Below are positions 1 to 7,922 of a DNA stretch of 64,000 nucleotides, in pieces. Source of the DNA: Candidatus Melainabacteria bacterium (GTDB taxonomy: Bacteria; Cyanobacteriota; Vampirovibrionia; Obscuribacterales; Obscuribacteraceae); NCBI GenBank assembly GCA_003963305.1, contig RXJR01000011.1, positions 141,152 to 205,151 on the forward strand, given 5' to 3'. A program made the position numbers and the translations under genes. The notes below the pieces were generated by a model. It worked only from the letters and a program-made list of their open reading frames with translations, ran no database searches and had not been told where the DNA came from. Within the stretch, counting starts at the first letter, position 1. Each line of letters begins with the position of its first letter.

Positions 1-2453
1 GCAAGCATGCCGGCTTGACGATTGTTATCGTAGGGGTTGAATGTATCAGTCAGTTGCTTGCTAACATCATTTTCGTGACCAGCATCACCGAGCGTAAGGT
101 AGTGCGCTGAACCGGCCGCCAATTCATCTAACATTCCCAAATGTCCGCGGCTCTGACCCAGCTTAGATTGATTGAAGAACTGTCCCTTCGCTGTGTATAG
201 GGCAGCGGCTGCCGCGTGCTCTCCGAGCGTGCGAGGCTGATCCAGGTGTCGAGCAAGAACAGAGCGACGAGCCGCATCCCGTCCACGAGGATTGTTTGCC
301 AGGTCAGTTGCCATAGCAGCAGTGGCGATGGTAAATCCCATCTCTTCTTCGCTTGCACCTTGAGCATATTGGACCATACGAGCGCCCCGCTCGCCCATAT
401 GGATTGTTGACTCGCTACCAGTTCCGTAGTTAGCCATATTTGTTCCATCGTTCAAATCTTGCACCCAAGGTCTCATGCGTGCGTTGGTGTAGAAGTGTGC
501 CAGCACACGAGCTAGACCTTTCGTTGCCGCAGGATGCACTCTTCTGAGATTCTCAGTATCAGCACTTGATTCAACTTCAGCTGGTGTAGAAGTAGCTCTG
601 GAGCTCTCAGAGTCATTTGTGTCTAGATCGGCAAATGGCATTGGAGTTTGCCCTGAGGTTTGGTCCAGAGACTGGGTCGAAGTTTGCTCTAAGGTCTGCT
701 CCAAAGCTTGGGTGGAAGTTTGCCCCGAACCTTGATCTAATGGTTTGTCTATAGCTTCAGGAGCAACGGACGGTAATTGCGTCTCAGTTTTTTCATGACC
801 TGTCAATCCTTCCAATTTCTTCTCCGGAGCTTTCGATGGTGGGACTGGTCGATTAACTGATTGACTCGTATTCACAGTTGATGAATTCCTTACCGCGTTC
901 CCACCAGCACCAGAAGCACTTGCAGCCGAGGAATAAGTTGAATTGATATTGGTGTCGCCGTTCTCCAACCTGCCCGCCTTTTGCCTGGGTGCCTCCAACT
1001 GCTGCGCGTAGGCTTCAGGAGCACGTGCAGTACTGGGTAACTTCAATGTCGTCGCAGTAGTTTCAGGCGTGCCAACAGAAGCATATTTTGCATTCAACTG
1101 ATAATCTGAAATGTCTGTAGCAGCTTTCTTGATCGATTCGGTTACGCCCGTCAGTCCCTTACTTACAAGACCGGTAGCGGCACCTGCTGTCAGAAACTCT
1201 GACACAGGGCTGATCTGCGCACGTCCCATAAAACTCGGCACCTGTATCATTATTTGCAATACGCCAATGATCAGCAAGATTTGCGCACCACTGGCCTGGT
1301 CCGATGCATTCAATACAATGCAAAGCACCTTGAGTAAAACCAACCAAACAAAGGACCAAAGACTTACCTCTATAAAAGACCGCACGAAACCTGTCGCCAT
1401 GTGCTCGGTATCTGGTGAGGCGAAGCAGACCAGGAAGATATAGCCAAAGAGAAATTGAGCAGCCAGAAGCGCTTCTTGAATAGCTTTCAAGACCAGGAAA
1501 TAAACGATTTCGGTGATGATTACGACACCGAAAACGATAAACAAAAGCCAGCCTACTAAAGCGGCAATGGAACCGCCGGCACCACCAATAACCATGCCGG
1601 CAGGTCCGCCAACGATAGACCCTCCAAGCGCGCCCATAAATGGCGCAAACGAAGCCAGTGCCAGTCCAGCAGTACCTGACATTATCGCAACGAACACCTT
1701 CTCAATCGTGTCGACCAAAAGATTGCGCTGCGCAGGATCGTTAAACCAGACAGCTTTGATCATCTCATTTGTCAAATCAAGCTCGAGCGTATACATAGTT
1801 TTCCAGAGAAGAATTACGGCAATAGTAAATATCAATCGTCCGATTGCCGACATCCAGCCGCCTGAACGTCCACGCCATGCCCCATCAGACCAATGTCTCC
1901 AAATTGCCAGAACAAAAAACAGCAAAGACAGATCGATGGCAATGTAAAACATGACATCGGCAGTTTGATTGAATAATTTTTGAACATCGGTCTTAGCGTC
2001 ACGCAACCCATCAGCGGCTATGTTTGGATTTAAAACAAAGAGCAAAAGAAGCGCGCTTAGCTTTCGTGCCAGGGGGCGAACGACGTCTCGGAGCAGTAAT
2101 TTGACCCATCTGGAAAAATACATCCCTGGATCTTGCAAAAACTGCGATACATTGAAATCTTTGTCGTCGAATCGACTGTCATATTCATCGACAAAGTCTG
2201 GATTTGTATCATAGGGATCATCGGCGTTCGCGGTTGGGTCTACGCCTGTACCGCCAGATTGAACTCTATCATAGGTATAAGTCTGTTCGAGAGAAGGAAT
2301 AGGTTGATTCTGCTCAACTCCCTCCTGGACCAACGTTGTGGTAGTCGAACTACTGTCCTGCTGTGCAACCGCACTGCTCGAACTGAAAACGAGAAACGTT
2401 GACGCCAGTATTCCCGAAAAAACGAAGATAACAGTACAACGCGATAATTTCAT
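1..2453 (-). CDS. VirB6/TrbL-like polytopic membrane protein, C-terminus cut by window edge
   Basis: The frame is open from an ATG at 2453 to the first base of the window, so at least 817 codons are present and the C-terminus is missing. Residues 1-29 look like a signal peptide. A short acidic, Asp/Tyr-rich segment follows, then several hydrophobic helices (about residues 120-430). One is a Gly-rich stretch around 1560-1660 (GGSIVGGPAGMVIGGAGG) followed by long membrane segments. The rest is a Gln/Ser/Thr-rich soluble tail with imperfect repeats of the type QTSTQALEQTLEQT, then an Ala/Arg-rich domain. Signal peptide, central membrane core and long polar tail match VirB6/TrbL channel subunits of type IV secretion; the assignment is by topology and residue style, not a decisive motif. 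It is transcribed divergently from the kinase at 2884. Two similar proteins lie at 18643-24515. Confidence 0.75.
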   Translation of the reverse strand, partial: MKLSRCTVIFVFSGILASTFLVFSSSSAVAQQDSSSTTTTLVQEGVEQNQPIPSLEQTYTYDRVQSGGTGVDPTANADDPYDTNPDFVDEYDSRFDDKDFNVSQFLQDPGMYFSRWVKLLLRDVVRPLARKLSALLLLFVLNPNIAADGLRDAKTDVQKLFNQTADVMFYIAIDLSLLFFVLAIWRHWSDGAWRGRSGGWMSAIGRLIFTIAVILLWKTMYTLELDLTNEMIKAVWFNDPAQRNLLVDTIEKVFVAIMSGTAGLALASFAPFMGALGGSIVGGPAGMVIGGAGGSIAALVGWLLFIVFGVVIITEIVYFLVLKAIQEALLAAQFLFGYIFLVCFASPDTEHMATGFVRSFIEVSLWSFVWLVLLKVLCIVLNASDQASGAQILLIIGVLQIMIQVPSFMGRAQISPVSEFLTAGAATGLVSKGLTGVTESIKKAATDISDYQLNAKYASVGTPETTATTLKLPSTARAPEAYAQQLEAPRQKAGRLENGDTNINSTYSSAASASGAGGNAVRNSSTVNTSQSVNRPVPPSKAPEKKLEGLTGHEKTETQLPSVAPEAIDKPLDQGSGQTSTQALEQTLEQTSTQSLDQTSGQTPMPFADLDTNDSESSRATSTPAEVESSADTENLRRVHPAATKGLARVLAHFYTNARMRPWVQDLNDGTNMANYGTGSESTIHMGERGARMVQYAQGASEEEMGFTIATAAMATDLANNPRGRDAARRSVLARHLDQPRTLGEHAAAAALYTAKGQFFNQSKLGQSRGHLGMLDELAAGSAHYLTLGDAGHENDVSKQLTDTFNPYDNNRQAGML

Positions 2454-2526
2454 AAAGCTAGCCGTGTTTGAATCCCAAATGTTGCGTCCAATTTCGCCAT
2501 CTGCAGAATAAAGAGTTTTTTGCGAA

Positions 2527-2544
2527 TACGCACTGGTGTGCGTA
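2527..2544. promoter_or_regulatory. inverted repeat, candidate operator
   Basis: TACGCAC-TGGT-GTGCGTA is a perfect 7-bp inverted repeat about 75-90 bp upstream of the ATG at 2453. No T-run follows it, so an operator is more likely than a terminator. The binding protein is unknown. Confidence 0.35.
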
Positions 2545-2822
2545 CGCCATAGAATTCACATTACGTACTAGCGCAACTTAGCATCAGCGGAGTAAGCAAA
2601 TAGCTTGCACTACATCAATGGATTATTGTCCGGGTTGTACTATACATTTGCTGTAGGGAAGAACTTATCAGAGTAGCGCTAGCACCACACATGAGAGTTA
2701 CCCCAGCAAAACAGCGAATACCAGCTACGCTAGCGCTTCACTAAAATTCAACTTCGTGATCACACCGATCCGAAGTCAGAAAATCTACTCACAATAAATA
2801 CGGCAATGAACTTTGAGAAAAG

Positions 2823-2855
2823 TTCCACCAAATTTACACGGTAATATCCGAATAT
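2823..2855 (+). promoter_or_regulatory. regional TTCCAC-N21 promoter element (variant)
   Basis: TTCCAC at 2823-2828 is followed after exactly 21 bp by GAATAT (2850-2855), 28 bp before the start of the histidine kinase at 2884. The -10-like box differs from the regional TAnnnT pattern only in its first base. Confidence 0.4.
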
Positions 2856-2883
2856 TAGACGGTCCAAAGAAGAGGATTGTTTT

Positions 2884-3630
2884 ATGGAAGTCCATTCCAG
2901 CCCGACTTACCAGGATTTTTCTGTTCCACAAAATCCGATTGATTTCCGCGTTCCAAATCTGTCGCCCTCGCTCAGAGACACACTGGTAGATGCGAGCCAC
3001 GAACTAAAGACACCACTTTCATCCATTCGCAACTCACTCACTCTATTAAAAATCGGGGCTGCCGGTCCTATTCCAAAAGATGCTCAAGAAGTACTGGATG
3101 TGGTCGAGCGGAGCACCATCAGATTGATCGGTTTAGTGGAAGAACTTCTCAGCGTGCAGAGAATAGCACTCAAACTTGAGGCACTTGCGGTGGGCAAACT
3201 AACAACTACGGCAGCGGAAATGCTGGCTGGCGAAGCTCGAGCAGCTAACATCGATATTCAATTGCCGCAATCACAAGCTTTGGTCTATGGTGATGCAAAA
3301 CGACTTCTTCAAGTACTCGTAAACCTGCTATCTAACGCAATCAAATTCTCACCTCCGGGTAGCACAATCAGGGTTCATACCCGGGACGAAGTCCAATACG
3401 TAACAATACTGGTATCAGATCAAGGGGTCGGACTTTGCGACGGCGATCAAGATAGAATCTTCAATCGCTATCATCAAGGGACCTATAAGAATGACCAGGG
3501 AAGTGGACTAGGGCTGGCAATTTCAAAGCAGATTGCCGATGACCACAACGCGCAAATCGGTGCCTATAACAATATGGGTGAAAGCGGAGCAACATTCTGG
3601 ATTCGCCTCAATCGAATCCCCCCTGCGTGA
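2884..3630 (+). CDS. soluble sensor histidine kinase (HisKA-HATPase only)
   Basis: This 248-aa protein has no membrane segment and only about 35 residues before the catalytic core. The H-box reads DASHELKTPLSSI, so the phospho-accepting His is present. The ATP-binding domain has an N-box (LLSNAIKFS), a G1 box (DQGVGL) and a G2 box (GSGLGLAISK). With no sensor domain of its own it must receive its signal through a partner or through the short N-terminus. The ATG is preceded by GAGG at about 9-nt spacing. The core resembles that of the membrane kinase at 25417-27648. No cognate regulator is adjacent; the nearest on the window is the OmpR-type protein at 7914-8585, and pairing is only a guess. 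Confidence 0.9.
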   Translation: MEVHSSPTYQDFSVPQNPIDFRVPNLSPSLRDTLVDASHELKTPLSSIRNSLTLLKIGAAGPIPKDAQEVLDVVERSTIRLIGLVEELLSVQRIALKLEALAVGKLTTTAAEMLAGEARAANIDIQLPQSQALVYGDAKRLLQVLVNLLSNAIKFSPPGSTIRVHTRDEVQYVTILVSDQGVGLCDGDQDRIFNRYHQGTYKNDQGSGLGLAISKQIADDHNAQIGAYNNMGESGATFWIRLNRIPPA

Positions 3631-3734
3631 TGCACTATTCATTCAGTTAGTTCAGAATCAATAAATTCGAATCAGAGCGGATAGGAAATAGCGAATTAGC
3701 TTCAGAACTCAGCGCAGGATCAATCCGCACACAC

Positions 3735-4724
3735 TCAATTTCTAGCCGACTCATAATTACGGATCAACCACGTACGCGCAGCCTCCAGACCATTATTAGC
3801 CGCCACCGTACACCAGAAGAGTGCCGCATCGAAGTCGCGCCTGGTTCCGCGTCCAAAGAAGAAAAGCTGAGCCATGAGAAACTGGGCTTCCGCATCTGCA
3901 TCTGCTTTCATGGCCAATTTCACACAATCACCAAATGCTCGAGACTCATCGTAAAACAGACCGTCAGTATCCAGTTGCATCTGCACCAGAGCCAGACGCG
4001 CTGCCATATACCCCTGTTCGGCGGCAAGAGAAAAATACTTGTACGCCAGGCGATCATTCTTGCGCACAAAACAACCTGTCAAATACAGCTCAGCGAGCTT
4101 GTATTGCGCGGGAGCAAATTTTGCAAATGCAAGCTGTTCCAGCAGCTTAAAACTGGCAATGACATTACAATCTGGTGCTGTTCCATCAAAATGCATGAGC
4201 AGCAAATTAAACTGAGCAAGCCGATAACCACCAGAAGCAGCACGTTCCAGGTGTCTGTATGCTTCCTTATACCGCCCCTGTTGAGCCAAATGCAAGCCCA
4301 GGTTATTTATAGACGGCAAATAGCCGCACCTTGATGCCCGCTTGTAGAGCAGAATAATTTGGTCGTGGTTGTTCTCGGTCGCTTCCATTGTCAACCGAAC
4401 AGCCGCCTGATGCCAGCCTTCCGGAACTACGCAGTTATCGGCATGCACAAACCAATCAAGCGATGACTGAAAGAATGGATTAGAGCTATCCGAACGTTCA
4501 ACTATGGTTTTAAGTGTCATCTGAGCCTGGATATATCCCTTTGTCGCTGCTCGTCTACAAAGTCCCCAGGCTCTATGGATGTTTCTCGGTACCAGATACC
4601 CAGTCTGGTACATTACAGACAAAAGAAAATCGGCTCCAGCTCGAAGTTCTGGAACTGGGCAAGCCGTGATTGCTAAAGTTCTCATCATCAACTCATGCTC
4701 TCCATTTACATAGCGATATTGCAT
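3735..4724 (-). CDS. Sel1-like/TPR repeat protein
   Basis: This 329-aa soluble protein consists largely of alpha-helical repeats of the Sel1 type. Clear units include GYIQAQMTLK, FAPAQYKLAELYLTG, GYMAARLALVQM and AEAQFLMAQLFFFGRG, each followed by a helix of the form A-x-x-W/Y-x-x-x-A-A. A TPR-like unit (YKEAYRHLERAASGGY) sits mid-protein. Such repeats bind other proteins, often as adaptors in signalling or secretion. No signal peptide is seen. It is divergent from the small genes at 4870 onward, and the shared upstream region has mirror-image promoter-like elements (4766-4793). No enzymatic domain is recognised. Confidence 0.85.
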   Translation of the reverse strand: MQYRYVNGEHELMMRTLAITACPVPELRAGADFLLSVMYQTGYLVPRNIHRAWGLCRRAATKGYIQAQMTLKTIVERSDSSNPFFQSSLDWFVHADNCVVPEGWHQAAVRLTMEATENNHDQIILLYKRASRCGYLPSINNLGLHLAQQGRYKEAYRHLERAASGGYRLAQFNLLLMHFDGTAPDCNVIASFKLLEQLAFAKFAPAQYKLAELYLTGCFVRKNDRLAYKYFSLAAEQGYMAARLALVQMQLDTDGLFYDESRAFGDCVKLAMKADADAEAQFLMAQLFFFGRGTRRDFDAALFWCTVAANNGLEAARTWLIRNYESARN

Positions 4725-4785
4725 TCAGTCGCGTGAAAAAAAGCTCGAAAGAACGAGGATTTTTTGTGAACACCACATCTGGTGA

Positions 4786-4818
4786 TTCCACAAAAATTAT
4801 CGATTCCCTCAATACAAT
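4786..4818 (+). promoter_or_regulatory. regional TTCCAC-N21-TAnnnT promoter
   Basis: TTCCAC (4786-4791), a 21-bp spacer and TACAAT (4813-4818) lie about 50 bp before the TTG start at 4870. A near mirror copy, GTTCACAAAAA read on the minus strand from 4771 downward, faces the Sel1-repeat gene, with ACCACATCTGGT between the two. Confidence 0.5.
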
Positions 4819-4869
4819 TTCAACCTGCGATTCCTAACATGGCAAGAGCCATACAAGGAGTCACTGAAA

Positions 4870-5082
4870 TTGAAGACAGCCAATCAATTGAATGATTTTG
4901 AAATGCAGCAAGAAGAGTCTGGCGGCGGTATTCAAAGAACCGCTTCAGGCGCACCCGAACTTTCAATAAGAGAGTGGTACGAAGGCACCAAATACATTAT
5001 CAGAGATCGCTCTAGCTACAAACACAGGATAGAAATGATGATTCTGGTTGGAGCGGAGCCGATACTTGATTTCGGAGTTTAA
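4870..5082 (+). CDS. small hypothetical protein (70 aa)
   Basis: The start is a TTG with AAGGAG about 9 nt upstream. The product is polar, with no signal peptide or membrane helix, and no family is recognised. It ends 3 nt before the ATG of the next gene, which suggests one transcript. A regional promoter element (4786-4818) lies upstream. Confidence 0.6.
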   Translation: MKTANQLNDFEMQQEESGGGIQRTASGAPELSIREWYEGTKYIIRDRSSYKHRIEMMILVGAEPILDFGV

Positions 5083-5085
5083 AAG

Positions 5086-5628
5086 ATGACAGTACAAACG
5101 ATGGTAACAGCGGTGGTGCCGGTCGATCAGAGCAAAAATCTGTCTCCCGGACAATCGGCAAATAAAGCCGATTTAGAGCAGATTCTAAACGTTGGAGCGC
5201 TCAGAGCGGACAGCATTGCGAACGAGGACTTTTCGCCCGCACCTATGTGCATGACCAGAGGAACATATTCAGTCCACAACGATGAGTGTTATTCCGTTCC
5301 AGACTTTTACGAAAGCGCCTATGCCAAACGTCACCCCTGGCAGGAATACAACCACAAATTCAGTGCCGGCATCAGTCAGCGTGGACACTACCGCTCCCTC
5401 TTTACACCTGGCGGCAACTACAAAAATTTCTACGACATTTTTGCCATGTCACGGGCACCATCATTCCATGAAGGGAGCGTCGTACCAACATTCTACGCAC
5501 CAGACGAGAATTGCACGGAAACTACGATATCGCTACCCCGCAAAGGCAGGGAATTTGAAAACTATCGCCCATTTGCGATTGAACCAAGAGGGTACACACG
5601 TTCATATTTCTACGGAGCAGCGAGATGA
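5086..5628 (+). CDS. hypothetical protein rich in aromatic residues (180 aa)
   Basis: The ATG follows the previous stop by 3 nt and has GGAG roughly 11 nt upstream. The first 70 residues are polar. From about residue 60 the chain is rich in Tyr, Phe, His and Arg (for example WQEYNHKFSAG, GGNYKNFYDIF and GYTRSYFYG), without a hydrophobic helix or signal peptide. No family is recognised. The aromatic/basic composition would suit binding to a surface, polymer or other protein, but that is a guess. It is probably co-transcribed with 4870-5082. Confidence 0.65.
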   Translation: MTVQTMVTAVVPVDQSKNLSPGQSANKADLEQILNVGALRADSIANEDFSPAPMCMTRGTYSVHNDECYSVPDFYESAYAKRHPWQEYNHKFSAGISQRGHYRSLFTPGGNYKNFYDIFAMSRAPSFHEGSVVPTFYAPDENCTETTISLPRKGREFENYRPFAIEPRGYTRSYFYGAAR

Positions 5629-5648
5629 TGCCTGAAAATCCAGGTACT

Positions 5649-5681
5649 TTCCACAAACAGCACATAGTATTCAGCCAGAGT
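5649..5681 (+). promoter_or_regulatory. regional promoter element (weak copy)
   Basis: TTCCAC (5649-5654) followed after 21 bp by CAGAGT (5676-5681), ahead of the gene at 5704. The -35-like half is perfect; the -10-like half is poor. Confidence 0.3.
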
Positions 5682-5703
5682 CGGCTAGAAGAGGAACTCA
5701 AGA

Positions 5704-5994
5704 ATGAATCTCGAGAATTTCAAAACAAAAATTCCTTCCGACAATACCCAAAAGAACGAAGTAGTTTTGTTGGACGCAAATAACGCCATCACGCTGACCG
5801 AGTGGCGAGCATTTCAGAGTTGGTTTGATCAGCATATGGCAGAACTACAAAAGTATGTCGACAACACCTTTGGCCGATTAACGATTGACGGACTGTCAGC
5901 GGAAGATCATCCTCTAAATACAATCGACTCACACCGAATGCGAAGAATAGAAACCGTTGTTATAACGACACCGATAGCGACAATAAGTGCGTAG
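5704..5994 (+). CDS. hypothetical protein (96 aa)
   Basis: AGAGGA lies about 9 nt before the ATG. The product is mostly polar, with an amphipathic helical stretch in the middle (WFDQHMAELQKYVDNTFG) and a Thr/Ile-rich end. No signal peptide or family is recognised. It lies downstream of the two small genes at 4870-5628 and ends just before a strong terminator hairpin (6048-6079) shared with the convergent gene. Confidence 0.6.
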   Translation: MNLENFKTKIPSDNTQKNEVVLLDANNAITLTEWRAFQSWFDQHMAELQKYVDNTFGRLTIDGLSAEDHPLNTIDSHRMRRIETVVITTPIATISA

Positions 5995-6047
5995 AAACAC
6001 AACGCCTGAGATCGCTCGTAACAGATAAGAATGCTATTGCTGAAGGG

Positions 6048-6079
6048 AAAGAACTCACCAAATATGGTGAGTTCTTTTT
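6048..6079. terminator. bidirectional intrinsic terminator
   Basis: A perfect 13-bp stem (AAAGAACTCACCA / TGGTGAGTTCTTT) with a 4-nt loop. It has T residues on the plus-strand side and A residues on the other. It sits between convergent genes ending at 5994 (+) and 6115 (-). Confidence 0.85.
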
Positions 6080-6114
6080 GTGCAATCTTGGTATCGAAGA
6101 CTGAACCTCCTGAA

Positions 6115-7251
6115 CTAACCGCTCGTGGTAGGAACAGGTTCCATAAATGCATGCATTGGGTTAACTGGCGTAGCTGTCGGTTGCGCAGTTTGAGCTAAGG
6201 GACTAGTTGTTCCCGCAAGCGTTGCCGGTACACCCGAAGACGACGCGGAGTCAAGCACAGGCTGTCGACCGGCAAGCAAAAAAGTCGTAGTGTTGAGATT
6301 TCGATCTGCAGGCGTCAGAGTGGCGGCTAATGTCTGGTTGTCGATCACGTAGCTGCCGGAGGAATCAGACAAAATGAATTTAGCCGGCAACGTTTCAAAC
6401 AAAGGCATTCCCAAAGCATCATGCGCAGAAACCAATTTCTCATCGCCGCTTTCCTGATAGTAGATGCGGCGTTGAGCATTGCTGTCTATCACTGAGTATG
6501 TGGTAACGGCAGAATAAGGTCCGTTATCAACAGAACCCGTAAAATCGTAAGTGACGGATATCGTGCTCTGGTCTGGATAAGTGATCACATACTGTAAGGG
6601 CTTTCCATTGCTCTCAGTTAGACTGATTCGCAAACCATTAGCTTTCATGGTATCTGTTTTCTCGTAGCCATCGTAATCAGTCGTTGTTGTAACGTCACCA
6701 TTGCTGGCATAAGTCACGGTAGTAGTCGAGTGATCATTTTGGGAAAGATTCAAGTTGCGTCTGTCGAGAACCATTAGTGATTGCTCTGCCGCACCAGTTG
6801 GATTCTCAACCAATCGAAAGGCATATTTGGGATCTGAACCGATATATGTTCCGCTAACTGGGTCAAAGCTATAGGAATTAGTCTGGGTAGTTTCGGGATC
6901 GCGCACCTGCAAAATTTGTCTGTCAGCACTGACGTTATAAGCCCAACCGGATGGCAGTATCACGTCCGTCGAACCATTCGACTCAGTAATCTTGAGTTCG
7001 GGGAAATCAGGTTGGATTGCGGTTCCGTCTGGACTGATTTCGAAAGGAGGCAGAATTAAGGAATCAGGTCCTGACTGGGAATGTGCCTTATTAAGCTCAT
7101 TAACCAGTTGTGTCGCACGCTCTTTCCAACCATTAGACTGAATAGGGTCAAGCGGATTGCCGTAGATGTAAGATCTAGCTTCCTGAAAAGCGGCTACATA
7201 ATTCCCATCTCGTTCATCCCTTTCAATCTTATCTAACACCGAATCAGGCAT
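6115..7251 (-). CDS. hypothetical protein with RHS/YD-like beta repeats (378 aa)
   Basis: The start chosen is the ATG at 7251 because GGAGGT precedes it by 6 nt; the frame is open further upstream without such a signal. The N-terminus (MPDSVLDKIERDERDGNY) is a charged helical segment like that of the protein at 17571-18293. From about residue 70 the chain has short beta-strand repeats with Asn-Gly and Tyr-Asp turns, such as TYASNGDVTTTTDYDGY and YPDQSTISVTYDF, reminiscent of RHS/YD-repeat proteins and of the middle of the 1383-aa protein at 18643. It ends in a Pro/Thr-rich tail. No signal peptide is seen. Function is unknown. Confidence 0.75.
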   Translation of the reverse strand: MPDSVLDKIERDERDGNYVAAFQEARSYIYGNPLDPIQSNGWKERATQLVNELNKAHSQSGPDSLILPPFEISPDGTAIQPDFPELKITESNGSTDVILPSGWAYNVSADRQILQVRDPETTQTNSYSFDPVSGTYIGSDPKYAFRLVENPTGAAEQSLMVLDRRNLNLSQNDHSTTTVTYASNGDVTTTTDYDGYEKTDTMKANGLRISLTESNGKPLQYVITYPDQSTISVTYDFTGSVDNGPYSAVTTYSVIDSNAQRRIYYQESGDEKLVSAHDALGMPLFETLPAKFILSDSSGSYVIDNQTLAATLTPADRNLNTTTFLLAGRQPVLDSASSSGVPATLAGTTSPLAQTAQPTATPVNPMHAFMEPVPTTSG

Positions 7252-7279
7252 GGTTGAACCTCCAAATGACAGTGCAGAA

Positions 7280-7313
7280 ATACTACTTGCAAGAATCGAT
7301 AAATGTTGTGGAA
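7280..7313 (-). promoter_or_regulatory. regional TTCCAC promoter (22-bp spacer)
   Basis: Read on the minus strand, TTCCAC (7313-7308) is followed after 22 bp by TAGTAT (7285-7280), about 30 bp before the start at 7251. Bases after TTCCAC (AACATTTATCGATTC) closely match those at 4792 on the plus strand (AAAAATTATCGATTC). Confidence 0.5.
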
Positions 7314-7471
7314 CCAATTTCGTATTCACCACACCCGGCTGCAAATAAATTTGGTTATCCGGTCACTCATGAGAAATTGATGCGCCGCAAGGCGAATCTC
7401 ATTACATAGAATTTCCACACCATGGATTTAGCATTCCCTCATTACTTCTTCGTTCGACAGGGGAATTCAAA

Positions 7472-7801
7472 ATGCAAACATATGCAGATGCAACAACGAT
7501 TACAGCCAAAACAAACCTTACTACGCCTGACGAAACAGCTTCGATAAAAGCAGGTACAGCAGTCATTCTAATGTCATGCCTGACCGCAGCAATCGCAATT
7601 GAGGCTGTTAAATTGTTTGGATTAGCGCACGCCATGAACGAGCACACCCGTATAGTGCTTTCATACATCGGACTCAGCATCTGTTTTGTATCGGCTCCTA
7701 CGTTCTTCATCTTTGGTCGAAATCTGTCACTCAAAGCAGGACTTGTCTGGACGGCAGCGATCATCTTTTGTACGAGCGTAATTGCATCGATGGTCTCGTG
7801 A
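7472..7801 (+). CDS. small membrane protein with three helices (109 aa)
   Basis: GGGGA lies about 9 nt before the ATG. After a polar first 25 residues there are three hydrophobic helices: about 27-48 (AVILMSCLTAAIAIEAV), 60-82 (VLSYIGLSICFVSAPTFFIF) and 88-108 (GLVWTAAIIFCTSVIASMV). No family is recognised. TTCCAC occurs at 7413-7418, but its -10 match is weak. An overlapping minus-strand ORF exists, but it lacks a ribosome site and reads less like a protein. Confidence 0.6.
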   Translation: MQTYADATTITAKTNLTTPDETASIKAGTAVILMSCLTAAIAIEAVKLFGLAHAMNEHTRIVLSYIGLSICFVSAPTFFIFGRNLSLKAGLVWTAAIIFCTSVIASMVS

Positions 7802-7827
7802 CACCCATCGTCAGTACGTTCATAATG

Positions 7828-7841
7828 CACTGTATACAGTG
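7828..7841. promoter_or_regulatory. perfect 14-bp palindrome
   Basis: CACTGTATACAGTG is a perfect palindrome in the gap between the small membrane gene and the convergent response regulator. A further GTGCAC half-like sequence follows at about 7850. There is no T-run, so a protein-binding site is more likely than a terminator. Confidence 0.35.
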
Positions 7842-7894
7842 TTAACTGAGTGCACCGGAAAACAAACAGCCGCAGAAACCTTTCGAGAGAGAGA

Positions 7895-7922
7895 GTGGTT
7901 CAAAATTTGTGGTTCAAACTTT
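7895..7922. repeat. 14-bp tandem duplication
   Basis: GTGGTTCAAAATTT is followed immediately by GTGGTTCAAACTTT (one mismatch). The second copy contains the stop codon of the response regulator, so the duplication may have set or moved its C-terminus. Confidence 0.6.

Larger units (their letters stand above)
2454..2883. other. divergent intergenic region
   Basis: This is the 430-bp spacer between the left-edge membrane gene and the histidine kinase. It holds no convincing ORF. It contains an inverted repeat (2527-2544), the octamer GCTAGCGC or its complement at 2729-2736 and 2676-2683 with a 7/8 match at 2568-2574, and a copy of the regional promoter element before the kinase (2823-2855). Confidence 0.6.

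Noticed and set aside
5625-5783. 52-codon ORF coupled (ATGA) to the 180-aa gene
   Set aside because: It overlaps the better-supported gene at 5704, which has its own ribosome site, and its sequence is low in hydrophobic residues with no recognisable fold.
7413-7447. TTCCAC before the 109-aa membrane gene as a full promoter copy
   Set aside because: The -35-like half is perfect, but the sequence 21 bp on is CATTAC, so only a half match can be claimed.
7402-7830. 142-codon minus-strand ORF opposite the small membrane gene
   Set aside because: The plus-strand frame has a ribosome site and three clean membrane helices; the minus frame has neither.
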